Source: Medicago truncatula
Taxonomy: Eukaryota; Streptophyta; Magnoliopsida; Fabales; Fabaceae
DNA: 64,000 nt
Direction of reading: 5' to 3'
Assembly: GCF_003473485.1 (NCBI RefSeq)
Contig: NC_053042.1
Span: 18,558,501-18,622,500 of the forward strand
This document shows, one piece after another, positions 12,626-24,950 of this stretch; the stretch's first letter is position 1; each line of letters starts with the position of its first letter. Both the position numbers and the translations under genes were made by a program. The notes beneath the pieces are model-generated. The model was not told where the DNA came from. It ran no database searches and was given only the letters and a program-made list of their open reading frames with translations.

Positions 12626-13786
12626 AGATTCTGATTCTGTGACCTATCTGTCTCTGTTCTTCACTACCGTTGTCGGCGACGGCATTTGCCACCTTTCAGA
12701 TTTTTCAATTTTGGCCACATACAATCGTTTGTCGCTGTCAACTCTTGCGACCTTTTATCAAACAACCAGACCACTACAACCGCCTCCTCAACACTCGGCC
12801 TACCCCAAGGAGATCACTGTCCACAATGATCCGACATGCGCATTGTCCTCCTAGGCGTTGCCTCGGCACACTGGTTTTAGATCTGGTCTTGGTATTTGCT
12901 TTTGGTGGACGAATACCTAAATTCTATTAGTGATGACTTTTCTTCCCACCGACGACGATCAATCTGGTGGTGACTCTTTTCCCACATACAGACCACATTT
13001 TTTTAACCTTCCTTGACTGACAATTACACTCTATGCAACATTTCATCATATAAATACCCACTCATTCTTCACAAATTCTCATTCCATCTCACATTCTCTC
13101 CTCTTTTATACATTTTCTTTTGAGTAGTGTTCATCCTCTAATGTTCCACCGTTGACCTTTCATACAAAGGCTCATCTCATTTTGTATGGATAGTATGAAT
13201 GGTCAAAGGACAATATTCCACTCTGCAAGTTTGCACCCTTTGTATTTGGATTGCTCGTCGGAGTATCTTTTTCCATCTTCTTCTTCTAAGGATGTGCGAG
13301 AGGAAACAAACCTTCCCCTCCTCTCCTCCTTAACTACACATTTAACTTTAGATATCCAATAATTTATTATAATAAGCATTATTAATATGTAAACTAGCAT
13401 TTAGACGGGCACAAATCTTCTTAATAGACTGCCATATTTTTTCTTTTAGTTTTCTATTAGTACCACTCATAATTTTATTTATTTATTTTATATATGAACT
13501 ATAAATGTTTCCATTCTTTTTCAAGTCTTAATTAAGATGATGCCATAACAATTTTCTCCACACACAAAAACAATGATTAAACTCATGATTCCTAAAACAA
13601 AAATTGATTAAACTCATGATCACTTATTTAAAGAGTCAAAATCCATATTGATATTTAAAGATTAGTCTTATAACAGCCTACAAATATATAAACTTAAGAT
13701 ATATCCTTAGGTACCATAAATTTCTCATCCGAAATTAAAAATCTTAATTACAATAAATTAACATAAAAAATCATGATTGGATTAAA
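12626..13786. other. Retroelement leader relic and AT-rich spacer, no gene
   Basis: Downstream of the primer-binding-site-like motif there is a more GC-balanced stretch (12640-13010) with short open frames that resemble no family I know. It is probably the remains of a retroelement leader or gag region. From 13010 the sequence becomes ordinary AT-rich spacer. Confidence 0.4.
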
Positions 13787-13803
13787 TGTGTCAATAGGGT
13801 ATT

Positions 13804-13945
13804 TTTTTTTTTTTTGGTAGATAGACGAAATGGCAAAGCCATTATAAACTCACAACACAAGTGGAGGTACCGGGGTTCGAACCCCGGTCATGACATCCGG
13901 CCTAACAATTTCGGCATTTTGTCAGTTGAACTAAGACTTCTGGAT
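13804..13945 (-). mobile_element. tRNA-derived SINE with 17-bp target duplication
   Basis: On the minus strand it has an A-box-like TAGTTCAACTGAC, then a B-box in GGGGTTCGAACCCCGG, and it ends in an oligo(A) run (oligo(T) at 13802-13816 on the plus strand). The 17-bp sequence TGTGTCAATAGGGTATT is repeated at 13787-13803 and 13946-13962. This is the hallmark of LINE-assisted retroposition. The tRNA-like head does not fold as a functional tRNA. Confidence 0.85.
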
Positions 13946-15120
13946 TGTGTCAATAGGGTATTATTAACATAAAAAAAGAGATTGGGTTAAAGGTGTCAAT
14001 AGCTGAACATGGTGAGTTTTCCCAATGGGTGGATATTCTTTACAATATAATTGACCTTTAGGCAATACCAGAAATTCTTTAACATCAAAAGAAAGCAATA
14101 CCAGACATTTTTCTTGGCAGTTTGCAAAGAACAGACTTGTACAACGTGTGCAATTTATAGTCTTTTAAAAAAAAAAAATTGTAACTTACATTCCATTAAT
14201 TAAAAAAGCTTGATTGTGTTCGAATGATGTCAAATCACACTCTCAAGTCTCAACAAATAATGCTTGAGAATGTGAACAAGGTGAATATATTACTATATAA
14301 AAAAAAATTGATGTCTTATGGATTTCCATTTTTTTTAATTATTTTTCGATTTTTATATTTTTAATTATTTTTCAATTTTTTCTTTTAAATTCAGTTGCTT
14401 CTACGCTGCCGTTGTGGAGATTAAGGTACCGTTTGATCCAGAGGTTCCATTTAATTTTATTATCTTTTTTTCAAAGGAATTTTATTATCTTTTTATCACT
14501 TATATATTTAATTTCAATATCGTTTAATCATCACAACGTCAAAAATATTTTTATTCACGCGGTCATTTAATGATATCAAATATTTTTATTTTCTTTCTTC
14601 AACCTCGCAAATACACACACACATTAGCGTTTAGAGTAATGCTTTATGTCCGTCTGTCTGTTTTTTGTTACGCTAATGCGTATAATTTTTTTATCGTTGC
14701 ATAATGTGTATGATTATTTTTATAAAATTTTGATTTTAATTAAAAGTACAAGCCTAAAAAATTATACTTATATATATTTTGCACTTTTATATTGTAACAA
14801 ACTATGCATATCTTTTTCTTATTCAAAAAAATTAAACATATATGTTTCATTGACACCAACAATGTAACAAATATAATATCATATAATATAAATTCTTATC
14901 TTTTTGAAAGACACCAAAAATATGGTACTCTTATAACGAAATTTGTTATAGAGTATAATTGAAATAGAAAAACCAACTATTTTGATATTATTTATATTAT
15001 TATTTCAGTCTCCTTAAATTATTTCTCCTATTCAAATATTTAACAAGTCATTTATATGATGATACAAATTTGTATTCATGTTACACAAAATAAACGTCAT
15101 TGAATAAATATAGTATTTAT

Positions 15121-15123
<3 letters not shown>

Positions 15124-15165
<42 letters not shown>
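15124..15165. repeat. (TA)n microsatellite
   Basis: About 21 TA units inside the Harbinger-like element. Confidence 0.9.
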
Positions 15166-15169
<4 letters not shown>

Positions 15170-15241
15170 CATTTTTACCTTTCAGAAAATATTTTAAACA
15201 TTTTTTATTTATTATGTTAATTCATAATAAATTCAAAGTTT

Positions 15242-15328
15242 TGTCCTCGTGAGCTTAACTCAGTTGATAGGGACAATGCATAAATATATACAAAGTCCGG
15301 GGTTCGAACCCCGGACACCATAAAAAAA
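15242..15328 (+). mobile_element. tRNA-derived SINE head with 17-bp target duplication
   Basis: The tRNA-like start has an A-box (TGAGCTTAACTCAGTTGATAGG) and B-box GGGGTTCGAACCCCGG, then a short A-rich tail. TAATAAATTCAAAGTTT is duplicated at 15225-15241 and 15329-15345. The element is only 87 bp, so it is a short SINE or a truncated copy holding little beyond the tRNA-related part. Confidence 0.8.
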
Positions 15329-17052
15329 TAATAAATTCAAAGTTTGTACAATATTTTGCCAAACAACTTTTAACTTAAAAATAGCTTTAAAACTAAAAAA
15401 AAAAAAACAAAGTAACCAAACAACTTTAGCTTCTTTCTTAAAGGCCTTTATTTTAACTTTGTTTTGAACTAGCTTTTAGACCATAAAAAAGCTTGGTCAA
15501 ACGGTACCTAAGTTCAGCTGGGAATACTGTTTCACTTTCCTCTTCATCAGAGGCATTTTCTTCCTTTTTCATGGTTTTGAGGCCATGCATGGCTTGTGTT
15601 GACTGATTTTTATGGCTTGAGGGGTTCATTTTTCGCCAAGGTTTTAGTTTTTTCTTCATCATAGGAGGTTTTTTTTCTTCCTTTTTTCATAATTCTGCAT
15701 TTTAAGGGTTTTACTTTTTGCTTTTGTTTTCCCGATTGTTAGTGGATTATGTACCAGAGATTGTTATGTTGCATGGCTGTGGAAAAATTTTCCTTTGATC
15801 TCAGGTGCTTTGTTCTTCAATTTGGGTTTGTTTTCAAGAAAGATGGTTTTTTTAGTTCAGGTTGTCATGTTTGCATGTTGGTTGTTGCGATCTTATTTTT
15901 GCATTTGATGCATTTTTTTTTATAGTCTAGATAAATGCATGCATGTGGATATAGTAAATGTTATAATGATTGAATTTTAGATAATGGTAAAGTTGTGACA
16001 TAATTGTTATTTTAGCTTCTGACGATCCTGTTTTTGCATTTGATGCATTTTTTTTTTTATGGTCTATATAAATGCATATGCATATGGATTATAGCAGATG
16101 TCATGATGATTGAATTTTAGCTCATGGTAAGGTTTTGACACAATTGTTATTTTAGCTTCTGGTACTATAGTTAAAAAAAATTGACGCATGTGGGTTATGA
16201 TATTGGTATATCATGATTAATGTCATTATTTTGGTGATTTAATTTTGGGTGGTGCTAAAGATCTAATACAACTAATATTTTAAAATGTGGCATTAAATTT
16301 TCAAGTTGATGATAAAAAAATTTGATTAGCTGTTTGATTTTGTGAGTATTCCTAAAGCTGTAACAATTTTTATATTTGGTTTATTCTTTCTTATAACATT
16401 GAGCCGACGAAAGTTGATTGGTGTAAATTTTTTTGGGTCATATCATTGAGGTCCAGAAAGTTGATGATACAAAAATTTGTGCTTTTAAGATCAGGTTGAT
16501 TTGATGATACAAAAATTGATCACGCAGAAATATGTTAGCTTTTTCCGATATCAGAATGAACAAAGGGAATACAATTAAATGATGTATTGTTGAATTTTTA
16601 TACAGGGCTTTCAATATCAAGGGATTATGACTACATTAAGGATCTCAAAAAGGATTTGGACATTTGGAAAATAGGATTTTGAGTGCTCGATTCTTGGATT
16701 ATGAGTGGTAGCAACGAGAATCAATATATGGAGCTCATCATGTGTGATGCAAATGTTAGAGGAGTTAGTTAATATTTGTTGTAATTTCCTTTATGTTTTA
16801 TCAATGCTACTTATTAGTGTACATTTTGATTTATTTATGTTTTTTGATTTCTTTCTCAGATTTAGGGCGATTGAGTTCATGTAATAACTCCATATAGAGA
16901 ATTGGAGCATTGGAAGGCTTTGATTGAGGAAAACAACTCTTATACTTTGTATAATTGTCATGTGTTTGATAATGACATTGCATTTAAGCCTGTTGACTAT
17001 CCCTTTAAGGTTGTTTTTGGTTCTGGTACAAAGGTGCATAAGGATGACAAGT

Positions 17053-19190
17053 TGTAACGCCCACTTTCGTTTAATCGTTTATTTAATCGAGTTTAGGTGA
17101 TTATATTATAATTATATAATATATGCATGATTTTGGTATGTTTTGATGATTTATGATGATTTGATCGATGACGTGATAAGTTATGAGTTTTGGAAGATTT
17201 GATAAGGATATGAGAATTATTTTATTGTTGAATAAAATAAAGATTTGAAAATAATATAAAATATTTAGTTGAGGGCTGTTTTGATATTTTAGATAGTTTT
17301 GGGGGAGAAAGTGAGATAAGATAAGTAATTAAGAAGAGGTATATAAAGGTTAGACCTAGTTTTAGAAAAACATTGTACGTACGACTGTTTTGGAGAAAAA
17401 GGAGAAAAAAACCAAGTTTAGAGAAACCAAGGAAGAGTGCTGCGATTTTCTTCATACAAGGTAAGGGTGAGACTAATAATTCAATAACGTTGATTGCTGT
17501 AACTCTGATGATTAATTGACAAAGTTAGGATTGATTTAGAAAAGTTTTGGAATTAGGTCAAAACCCTAAAAATTGATGATCAAACGGTAAAACTTGTTTA
17601 GATTGATGTAGAAACCGTCCTTTAACCTTAGAACATGTTTAGGATGGATTATGGGATCAAAATTAGGCTTTGAACCATGTTTTTTGATGGATTTGCGAGA
17701 AAACCCGTAGTCTGCCCGTGCTTCTGTTCATCGCTCGCCACGACGAGTGATGATCCTCGCCTCGCGGGTGATGACCTTCATTGCTCGCCACGCGAGCCCT
17801 TTCCCTTCGCCTCGCGAGTTGTTTGGTGCAACTCGCCATGGCGAGCAACCCTTCCTCGCCTCGCGAGCTTAGGCAGAGAGCGTGTTATATTTCGTGATTC
17901 GACCTTTTTAGTTGGCCCTTGAATGCCTTTGAGTGCCTGAACATACCTAGTATTGATTAGGAATGAATGTAAGATCAGAGGGAACCCAGAACAAGTTTAT
18001 TTTGGGAGTTGAGTGGTACTCGCCATGGCGAGTAAGAACTCTCGCCTTGCGAGCACAGCCAGGATGCAGTTGCTTGTGTGTTGGTGCGATCTGTGTCGCA
18101 CGTGTTGATCTAGAGTGAACCCCTAACTAGTAATAAGACCTAATGATGACGTTTAATGCAGTCTGTAGAGTTGTTTAAGTTATGTTGATATTAATTGGAC
18201 ATGAACTAATGTATTGTATATTCATGCAAGATATGAAAACTTGATAATGATGCAATTTATGTGCTATTGATATAATGATATCATCTCGTTTATGTGACCT
18301 GTTTATGATGCTTCCGTTATTTAACTAAGTGCATAAGTATATGATGAAGTTAGCTCCAAATTATTGGATGCATGTTGATATGTTGATTACGATGTTTTGT
18401 TCATAAGTGTCCATGCATAGCATCTCATTGAGCTTAGTCCTCGCCACGAATATTAGGAGCTTTGTCCTCCGCACGTTTTATAGGAGCTTTGTCCTCCGCA
18501 CGATTAAAGTATATTAATACTTATGATGACGATTGGTACCACATGCATATAAGGAGTCTAAGAGCATTGTTGCATTGTCATGATTAAGATGTCTTGTTGA
18601 TAATGATTGATTACGTGATTATGTGATAAGTGGTTATCGAGTATGTTATGTTGTTCATGATAATTGGATATATGATTATGTTATAACTGTTTAGCAATTA
18701 TGCAATGTTATTTAAGGAATGATTATGATGTTAATTTATGATTCGCAACTACATTGATTAATGTTATTTGATTATGAAATCTCACCCCTTCTGCTTGAAA
18801 ATGTTGCCCTTCATATGGGTAACGTGCAGGTGATCGTGCTTAGTGTGCAGTTTGCTTTCGTGAGTTGGCCTTGCCTTCACTGTGTCGTCTAGGTCGCTCT
18901 GATACGTAACGGGATGGGGTTTTATGCTATAACATGCTTCATTCTTTTACGTGAACTGCTATGATAATTTATGTTTTGATTAACTCTTTTGAGATACTTA
19001 ATTGGGGCCTGCGTGCCAAACTGATTTATGGTTTATGAACTAATATTCCACTGCTATGTTAAGATATTATGTGGAAGTTAAATTATTATTTAACTGTTTT
19101 TGGATTACGTTTTTATGTGATATCCCGTTTATGGTTTTTACTCTGATAAATGTTTAAGAAATTTGTATATTAGGAAAACGGGGTGTTATA
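17053..19190 (+). mobile_element. Long solo LTR (TGTAACGCCC...GGGTGTTATA) inserted in the RPA-like pseudogene
   Basis: The paralogous empty site is seen at about 34172, where 'gacaagttaactaac' is continuous. Here the same sequence is broken by 2.14 kb with near-inverted ends TGTAACGCCC and GGGTGTTATA. A TATA box (GTATATAAAGG, about 17339) indicates plus orientation. It shares several blocks with the element at 43779-46553, for example the 'ctcaccccttctg' and 'gtaacgtgcag' phrases and a 'gatacgtaacggga' phrase. Such ends are usual in plant Ty3/gypsy LTRs. No clean target duplication is visible. No pol genes are present, so a solo LTR is the simplest reading. Confidence 0.65.
17735..18055. repeat. 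Cluster of CTCGCC...GGCGAG palindromes within the LTR
   Basis: Eight or so short GC-rich palindromic units, such as CTCGCCATGGCGAG and TCGCCTCGCGAG, are spaced by 15-40 bp in an AT-rich LTR, downstream of the TATA box. Each could form a short hairpin in RNA. No coding frame runs through the block. Confidence 0.7.
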
Positions 19191-19806
19191 TTAACTAACA
19201 TTACTGCTCATGAATTTCGCTTTAAGTCATTTAAGGAAATTCAAGATGGAAAATTCAAAACTGACGTTTTATATGGTATAGTTATGTGCTTTAATTTATT
19301 TCCGTGTTTTCTCCGATTATAAGGTTCTTATAGATGTAATTTTTTTAAAAAAATCATCGGGCTTCTTCATGAGATTGTCAAGACAACGCCAATTAAGACT
19401 GGAAAAAAATCATGTACGAACATTGTGTTGAGAGATGAATGATATTATTTTCTAATTTGTCAGCGTCAGATGATAGGATTTTGTATAGGTTTGATAATGA
19501 CCTGAAAAATGTCTTTCCTTATGCAGTGAGAATATGGTTGATGTAACATTATGGGAAAAATACATCGTAGCTTTATCATCTACCATCTATTTGCCTTGAG
19601 TTCTTTGCTTCCATTTTGTAGACAATGGCAAGCCAGATATATTTAACAATTGGTCAGGTTTGAGGCTGCTCATCAACCTACATCATCTGGTTGTTGAGAA
19701 GTTTAAGACTTAGTAAGTTTGCATTATGATTTTACAATACAGTTAGAGTAACTTATTATTTCACAATCTGATTCGATTGTTTTTTTTACCATGTTTCTTG
19801 AATAGT

Positions 19807-21612
19807 TGTCATTGAAGTAGATAAAATATTCACAAGGAAGGAGGGTTTGAATTGTGACCCTTTAAAAATTATCTTGTAACTTAAAAAGTAATTCTCAAGT
19901 GAAACTTGGAATGGTTAAGTTAATAACAGACTTCAAAACGTTCTGATGTCTGATTGCAAAAACAGTTTAACAAAGTAAATGTGTTTGTGTGTGTTTATGT
20001 TTGCAGTAAGTAAAGAGTATAGGGAAGAGAGAATCAACACACAGAGATTTATAGTGGTTCACCCAATGTGGGTTAGTCCACTCCTCACAATCTTGTGAGA
20101 GTTTGCACTATGATGTTTGAGATAACCTCTCAAATCCTGCACCTTAGAATCTTTGTTCACCTGAACAATTACACAACTTGTATTCTCTAAGCCTCAGCAG
20201 GCTTGCACCTTGTTGCTAAGTTAACCACTTAGACTTTTACAAACTCAGCTCAAACTAACACTCTAGTACCCCTAAAGCTAGATGAGATTTGTTTACAATT
20301 TGTGAGAAGTTTGAATGTTTGAGAATCAAATAGAAGAGGAAGAAGAAGAAGAAGTTATCTTTAAGAGAGATAACAAATAGTATTGACGTACACTACAAGA
20401 AGGTAAAAAGAGCCTTCAGTGATGATCAATTTCAATTGCAAGAGCTTCAAACAAAATCAAGTTGTTTTCTTGTATGCTTTGCAATGGTGCAAGTAATGTT
20501 GAGCCTTAGATCTCTATTTATAGAGTCTTTGGGCTCATATAGCCATTGTAGGATGTCCAATGGTGTTAAGCCACATGTCATGGGCCCCACACACTTTTAC
20601 TTGAAAATCTGGGTGAACATTCTGACCATCAGAATGTTGTTGTGTTTCCAGGATGAACATCAGAATGTTGTTGTGTTCTTCATCAAAATGTTGATATTCA
20701 TGATGTTCTTCATTTGAGTTCATCAATGATGAATGTATGATGAGTTTCTCGGTTTGTTCAATGTGTGACATAAGATTTGTTTAGGTTTATCCTTATAATG
20801 TTATTTTTCCATATGCATCAAAAAGTTGCTGGATAAAGTAGGATAAAGTTATCAAATCTGTCTTGGACATTGTGCAGGAGAGAGAGGATAGTGAATCTGC
20901 AACTTCAAGCCCATGCTTCTAGAAGATTTGCTTGATACTGATCAGAGGATAATTATATCTCTAAGCAAGATCTCTTTTTTCTAGCTTTTTCATCTTTCCA
21001 CCAACTACACTATTCATAGCTGGAAGCATGTGCAAAGATGAACATTCTGACCATTAGAATGTTCCTTTTGTTCTTACTTTAGGATGATTTGTAAGACTTA
21101 CTTTTGATGTAGTCAATTCTAATAGTGAAGATACAACCAAAGTGCAGTGAATGCAACATCTAGGATAATATTCTCATTGGAATATTCCTAGTACTTTAAT
21201 GTTCATAGTCTTAGATGAACATTAAAGATCATTTAGACATTGTTCTTGTGAATGCCTCAAGTTCTTGATTGATCCATGCAACTGTACTTTCCTGGACATA
21301 CATTTATGTCACGTTGTAGTTTGCATGTTCTTCATGTTCTTGATGATTCTGAGTTTGTTTATGAACAACCTTCTGAACTCTCATCAGAACGTTCTGATCA
21401 ACTTTCTGAACTAACTTTCTGAACTTCAGAATTAGTTAATGGATTCAATGTTCTTTGATTTCTTGTATCTTGGTATTATTTAAACCTTGTTCCTGTCTTA
21501 GTAAAACACTCAAGAACACAAGTTAAATACGAAGGAATTAATCAAAGTCCATTTAATCCTTAATCATTAAAGTTTATTATCCTTAAAATTAATTAGGGAT
21601 TTTACCTCAACA
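19807..21612 (-). mobile_element. Solo LTR, Copia-like, minus orientation
   Basis: On the minus strand it begins TGTTGAGGTAAAATCCC and ends CTTCAATGACA. Copy 2 of the host element (about 34788) lacks it: there 'cttgaattgttgtcgtgacc' is continuous, so the 1.8 kb is an insertion. The interior has reiterated 'gaacattctgaccatcagaatgtt' phrases and no pol domains. The exact target duplication is unclear (GTC or GT is shared at the junctions). TGTTGAGG termini are common in legume Copia LTRs; lineage not determined. Confidence 0.6.
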
Positions 21613-22314
21613 GTCGTGACCTTAACACTTCTCAAGCTCAGAGTCAAAGTTTCAGTCAGAACTTAAATCAGGGTTTGACTTCTTCTCAACGTACTTCGTA
21701 CAACAATTTTTTCAATCTGTCTCAAGTTAGGCCAATTGCTGAATTTAGAAACTTAATCAATGTCTACTTTTTTAATGTACAAACATGCTTTGAGTTTTTT
21801 TACGCACAAATTAAAAATACATTTATTCTTTATTTCATTTGCATACTTTGTGTTAGGATGGGACTTCCAAAGAAAAGTAAAACGAAACATACTTTAACAA
21901 TGTTGTGTGTTTTTTAACTGGTTTTGAAACTCTTAATCCTTTTTTTTCTTTTCTTGTTGGTTATTAAAAGATAGTTGGAGTTCTACTTTCAATTGGCTTG
22001 GTTGGAGTTCATCGAATCAGGGGGACAAGAAGGTGGAAAACTTTCTATCATCCATCTATTGTGAAGGGTAACCAAAAACACAAGGTCTCTCACCTGTTTT
22101 GCTTGTCAACTTGTTTGTTTATTTGATGGATATTACTAATTGTTACGAAGCGTGAACCATAAAAACTCAAGAAAAACACTGCACAAGTGATGACAGGTTA
22201 TCTTACGTTATTTTTAGACTGTTTTTCAATCTAATTTAGTAGGTTTTACCAGCAAACCAGAGGAGTATTAGATCAATTGCCTATGATTTCGAGACATTTG
22301 TAATATTTTCTATA

Positions 22315-23126
22315 TGTCATACCCCAATTTTTAACCTAAGGCCCCACTAACACATGTCACTTGACTCTGATCGATCTCTGATTTTTCAGTGGAAAAATTC
22401 GACATGGAGGTATTTTAAAATACCTCATTTTTTATTCCGAGTCGGACCCTCTTTTCTCTTTTTATTTTCTTTCCATCTTTTATTAATTTTAATTTTAAGA
22501 TTAGTTACTTTTTTTTATATTTAATAATTTTTATTTTCCATCTTTTAATTTTATTTTTCTTTACATAATTTAGTTTAATTTGTTTTTATTTTATTTCGTA
22601 TTAGATTTATTTTATTTTTATTTTATTTCTTTTTAATTAATTAGTGTCTAAAAAAAACAAAGTGTCAATAGGTCCAAAATAAAATGTACAAGGTCTAAAA
22701 AAAAATTTTAAGTCAAGTGTCAACTTTAACATTCCTTTTTCAAAATTCACCATAATTGTCCATCATTTCCATTAAACCAATTTTCCATTTTTCATCAACC
22801 TCCTCACCTATAAATAGAGCCCTCATTCCACACAATTTCACACATCAAAAGTTCTCTTGAGTTGTCAAAGAACTTTTCTCTCTTCTCTCTTTTTAGCTTG
22901 TGTTGACGAGCTATTCTTTTCTTCTCCCTCTTTTTTCTGTCCCTTCGGTTGTCCATTTCTTTTATTTTCTTGCATTTCATTTCTTTTTAGCATTTTTGCA
23001 TTTTTTTATTTCTATTTAGAATTTTAATTATTGTTATTTATTTTCCAGCAATTAGAATGTATTTAGATCCAATGTAAATATAAATGAGAAAAATGTGTGG
23101 GTGTGTGTCCTTTTATTTCTTTACCG

Positions 23127-23178
<52 letters not shown>

Positions 23179-23914
23179 AAAAATGCAAAAAAAATAGATT
23201 AGGGATTTTGTGGTGATCCAACGTCACTACAAAAATCCACGCGCTTTTATTTTTATTGCTCCGTTAGTTTAATTTTTATTTAATATTCCAAAAAGAAAAC
23301 AACAAAAAACATGCAAATAATCAAAATCACAAAAATATTTTCATAATAAACCTTGATCCAAATCAAGTGACCGCATTTTATTTTTTTTTCTTAATCAAAC
23401 TTCAATCAATTTAACTTTACTTTAAGTCTCTTTTCTCAATATTAAAAAACACAAACAAATACTCGTTTGCCACTTGGTTTTTCATTTTAAAACCTTTTTC
23501 GAAACTAATAAAAAACACTGAACAAATCAAACGTCAATTTTTACCCCGAACTACGAGGTTTTGATCCTTCACGGGTACGTAGGCAGAGGACCATGTCCTT
23601 CCAAATCATAAAAAATGTAGATAAATTAGGTCTCACTTTCTTTCTTCTCATCACATTAACTTCTTTTTTGAAAAGCAAGCAAGTTTATAGCACATTAATT
23701 AAATAAAATCAAGAGGTTCTCGTAGAGTACTACGAATATTTAGGGTGCTAATACCTTCCCTAAATATAACCAACCCCCGAACCCTAAATCTCTCAATATG
23801 GGGTGTTTTGAACTTTTTCCCCTTTTTCTTAAAAAATTAAATGTTCAGTCGTGAAATAAATTAGTAAGCCAAAAGCTAATCAAATAGCCTTGACCTCCAA
23901 AAAATGACGCGACA
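22315..23914 (+). mobile_element. Ogre-like solo LTR with perfect CTATA target duplication
   Basis: The 1600-bp block begins TGTCATACCCCAATTTTT, the start I know from Ogre (Ty3/gypsy, Tat lineage) LTRs of legumes, and ends GACGCGACA. CTATA flanks both sides (22310-22314 and 23915-23919). It contains characteristic 'ctacgaggttttgatcc' and 'cgggtacgtaggcag' phrases, a TATA box region near 22810 (TATAAATA) and a TA microsatellite. No primer site or coding region follows the right end, so it is a solo LTR left by LTR-LTR recombination. Confidence 0.85.
23131..23176. repeat. (AT)n microsatellite in the Ogre-like LTR
   Basis: About 23 AT units. Confidence 0.9.
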
Positions 23915-23919
23915 CTATA

Positions 23920-24950
23920 TTTGAGTCTGTAATTCTATTCTTTCCAAAACATAGAAATTTCAGGGAGTTCTTCATGTAATTCACGAAGAAATCGAGAAAA
24001 TCAGAAAAAGCAAGACATCCGAAGATTTATGTGGATCTTAAAAAGATGAAGAATGAAGATTCAAGAGCCCTATGTAGACTTTACAAAGGGAAGAATTCTC
24101 CTCCCAAGTTCCAAGACATTTTACTTTGAAGAAAACACCTCAACAGGCGAAGAAAACAGGCATTTCAGCATAGAATTTGCGTTGAACCCAGGCGCACAAG
24201 ATGGGGCGCCCAACGCTTAGGATGCGGCGCACAACGCCCAGAAGTGTGCAAATGCACCCCAGGCACATGTTGTGAGGCGCCTGAGGATACAAGGCACATT
24301 CGCCTAGCGCCTAGTGATTTTTTTGCCATGAAAGCCTGTGATTTTAGCCCAAGTTAGGTGGAAACTTTTCCTATAAATACAACCTTCCTCATTCAAAATT
24401 TCTCGTTCAGAACTTGAGTAGTTCAAGAGGAAGGCGATTTTAAGCACCAAGGGGAGTGAACCTAGTAAGACCATTATCCTCGACCTCTAGGTAAGGTAGA
24501 CACTGATAGGGCTGCTTGTTTGTAGAACTAGTTAGGGGAGAAGGATAATGTGTTATAAGTGTCCTAAGATTTATAGATGGGAAGACCTTCAGGAACATTG
24601 ACCTTCATTGCCTTTGGAAACCTTGGAACGCCGATTTATGTTTATGTTTCAATTACCACTGAATTAACAAGACCCCGCACGTAAGGATCATTGTGCGACC
24701 AGCATGTGCAGTTATCCATCAGAGGAATAAACCTAGATCAATCGAGATAGTATAGACCCCGCACGTAAGGATCACCGTGTGATCAGCAGGTGCAACTTGA
24801 CAACCAAGTAGGTTAGAACGTCCCAACGGCCTCATCACTTGTATAGTCTACTTAAGATAACTAAACGTGACATGACTGTTATTTAATATCCAACAAAATA
24901 AATACGGGGATTCAAATAATCATAACCGCTGCTTACTTTTCTGCAACCAA
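23920..24950 (+). mobile_element. Retroelement-like relic, probably LTR sequence
   Basis: A non-coding stretch has a TATA box (CTATAAATACA, about 24371), GCGCC-rich reiterations at 24185-24310 (GGCGCCC, GGCGCAC, GGCGCCTG) and a duplicated segment starting GACCCCGCACGTAAGGATCA at about 24671 and 24753. This looks like LTR architecture (promoter followed by a GC-punctuated leader), but I could not place its ends or family. No protein-coding frame was recognised. Confidence 0.4.

Larger units (their letters stand above)
14425..15508. mobile_element. TIR element, PIF/Harbinger-like, nested in copy 1
   Basis: The ends are GGTACCGTTTGATCC and, inverted, GGTACCGTTTGACC. A 3-bp TAA flanks both sides (14422-14424 and 15509-15511), which fits the TWA duplication of PIF/Harbinger transposons. 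There is no transposase. It has itself been hit by a SINE (15242-15328) and contains a TA microsatellite. An ORF of 69 codons on the minus strand near its right end is low-complexity and not convincing. Confidence 0.55.
16606..21800 (+). pseudogene. RPA1-like (OB-fold) gene of the Helitron-like element, copy 1, broken
   Basis: Recognisable pieces: an exon after CAG at about 16605 (SRDYDYIKDL, WKIGF), a second exon from about 16865 (HVITPYRELEHWKALIEEN, YTLYNCHVFDNDIAF), a block at 19191-19740 (HEFRFKSFKEIQDGKFK, GLLHEIVKTTPI) and a block at 21613-21800 (a Ser/Gln-rich linker then FFNLSQVRPIAEF). The wording matches the RPA70/RPA1-like proteins often carried by plant Helitrons; RPA1 binds single-stranded DNA through OB folds. 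It is dead: TGA replaces a sense codon in the first exon (KIGF*VLDSW) and another follows GD in the second. LTRs split it at 17053-19190 and 19807-21612. Copy 2 shows the uninterrupted arrangement. Confidence 0.7.
14293..22264 (+). mobile_element. Helitron-like element carrying an RPA1-like gene, copy 1 (with nested insertions)
   Basis: Most of this span, once the insertions at 14425-15508, 17053-19190 and 19807-21612 are removed, aligns by eye with 31635-35200. Shared blocks include the AT-rich head with 'aaattcagttgcttctac' (about 14389) and the RPA-like exons. Plant Helitrons often carry RPA70-like genes, and the second copy has a Helitron-like 5' end. I could not find the 3' hairpin plus CTRR terminus. 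Both outer boundaries are approximate, and a simple segmental duplication remains possible. Confidence 0.45.

Noticed and set aside
12561-12930. Two overlapping frames (97 and 86 codons)
   Set aside because: They lie just after a Copia-type primer site in a relic leader and resemble no protein family.
13860-13890. Possible tRNA gene (GGTTCGAACC B-box)
   Set aside because: The tRNA-like head cannot form a cloverleaf, and oligo(A) tail plus target duplication show a SINE. The same holds for 15242 and 25462.
15453-15662. 69-codon Lys/Glu-rich minus-strand frame
   Set aside because: Spans the right end of a Harbinger-like element, has no homology I recognise, and no support at the equivalent place in copy 2.
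21675-21917. 80-codon frame considered as an independent gene
   Set aside because: Its first part is the last preserved block of the RPA-like pseudogene (FFNLSQVRPIAEF); the rest is not conserved in copy 2.
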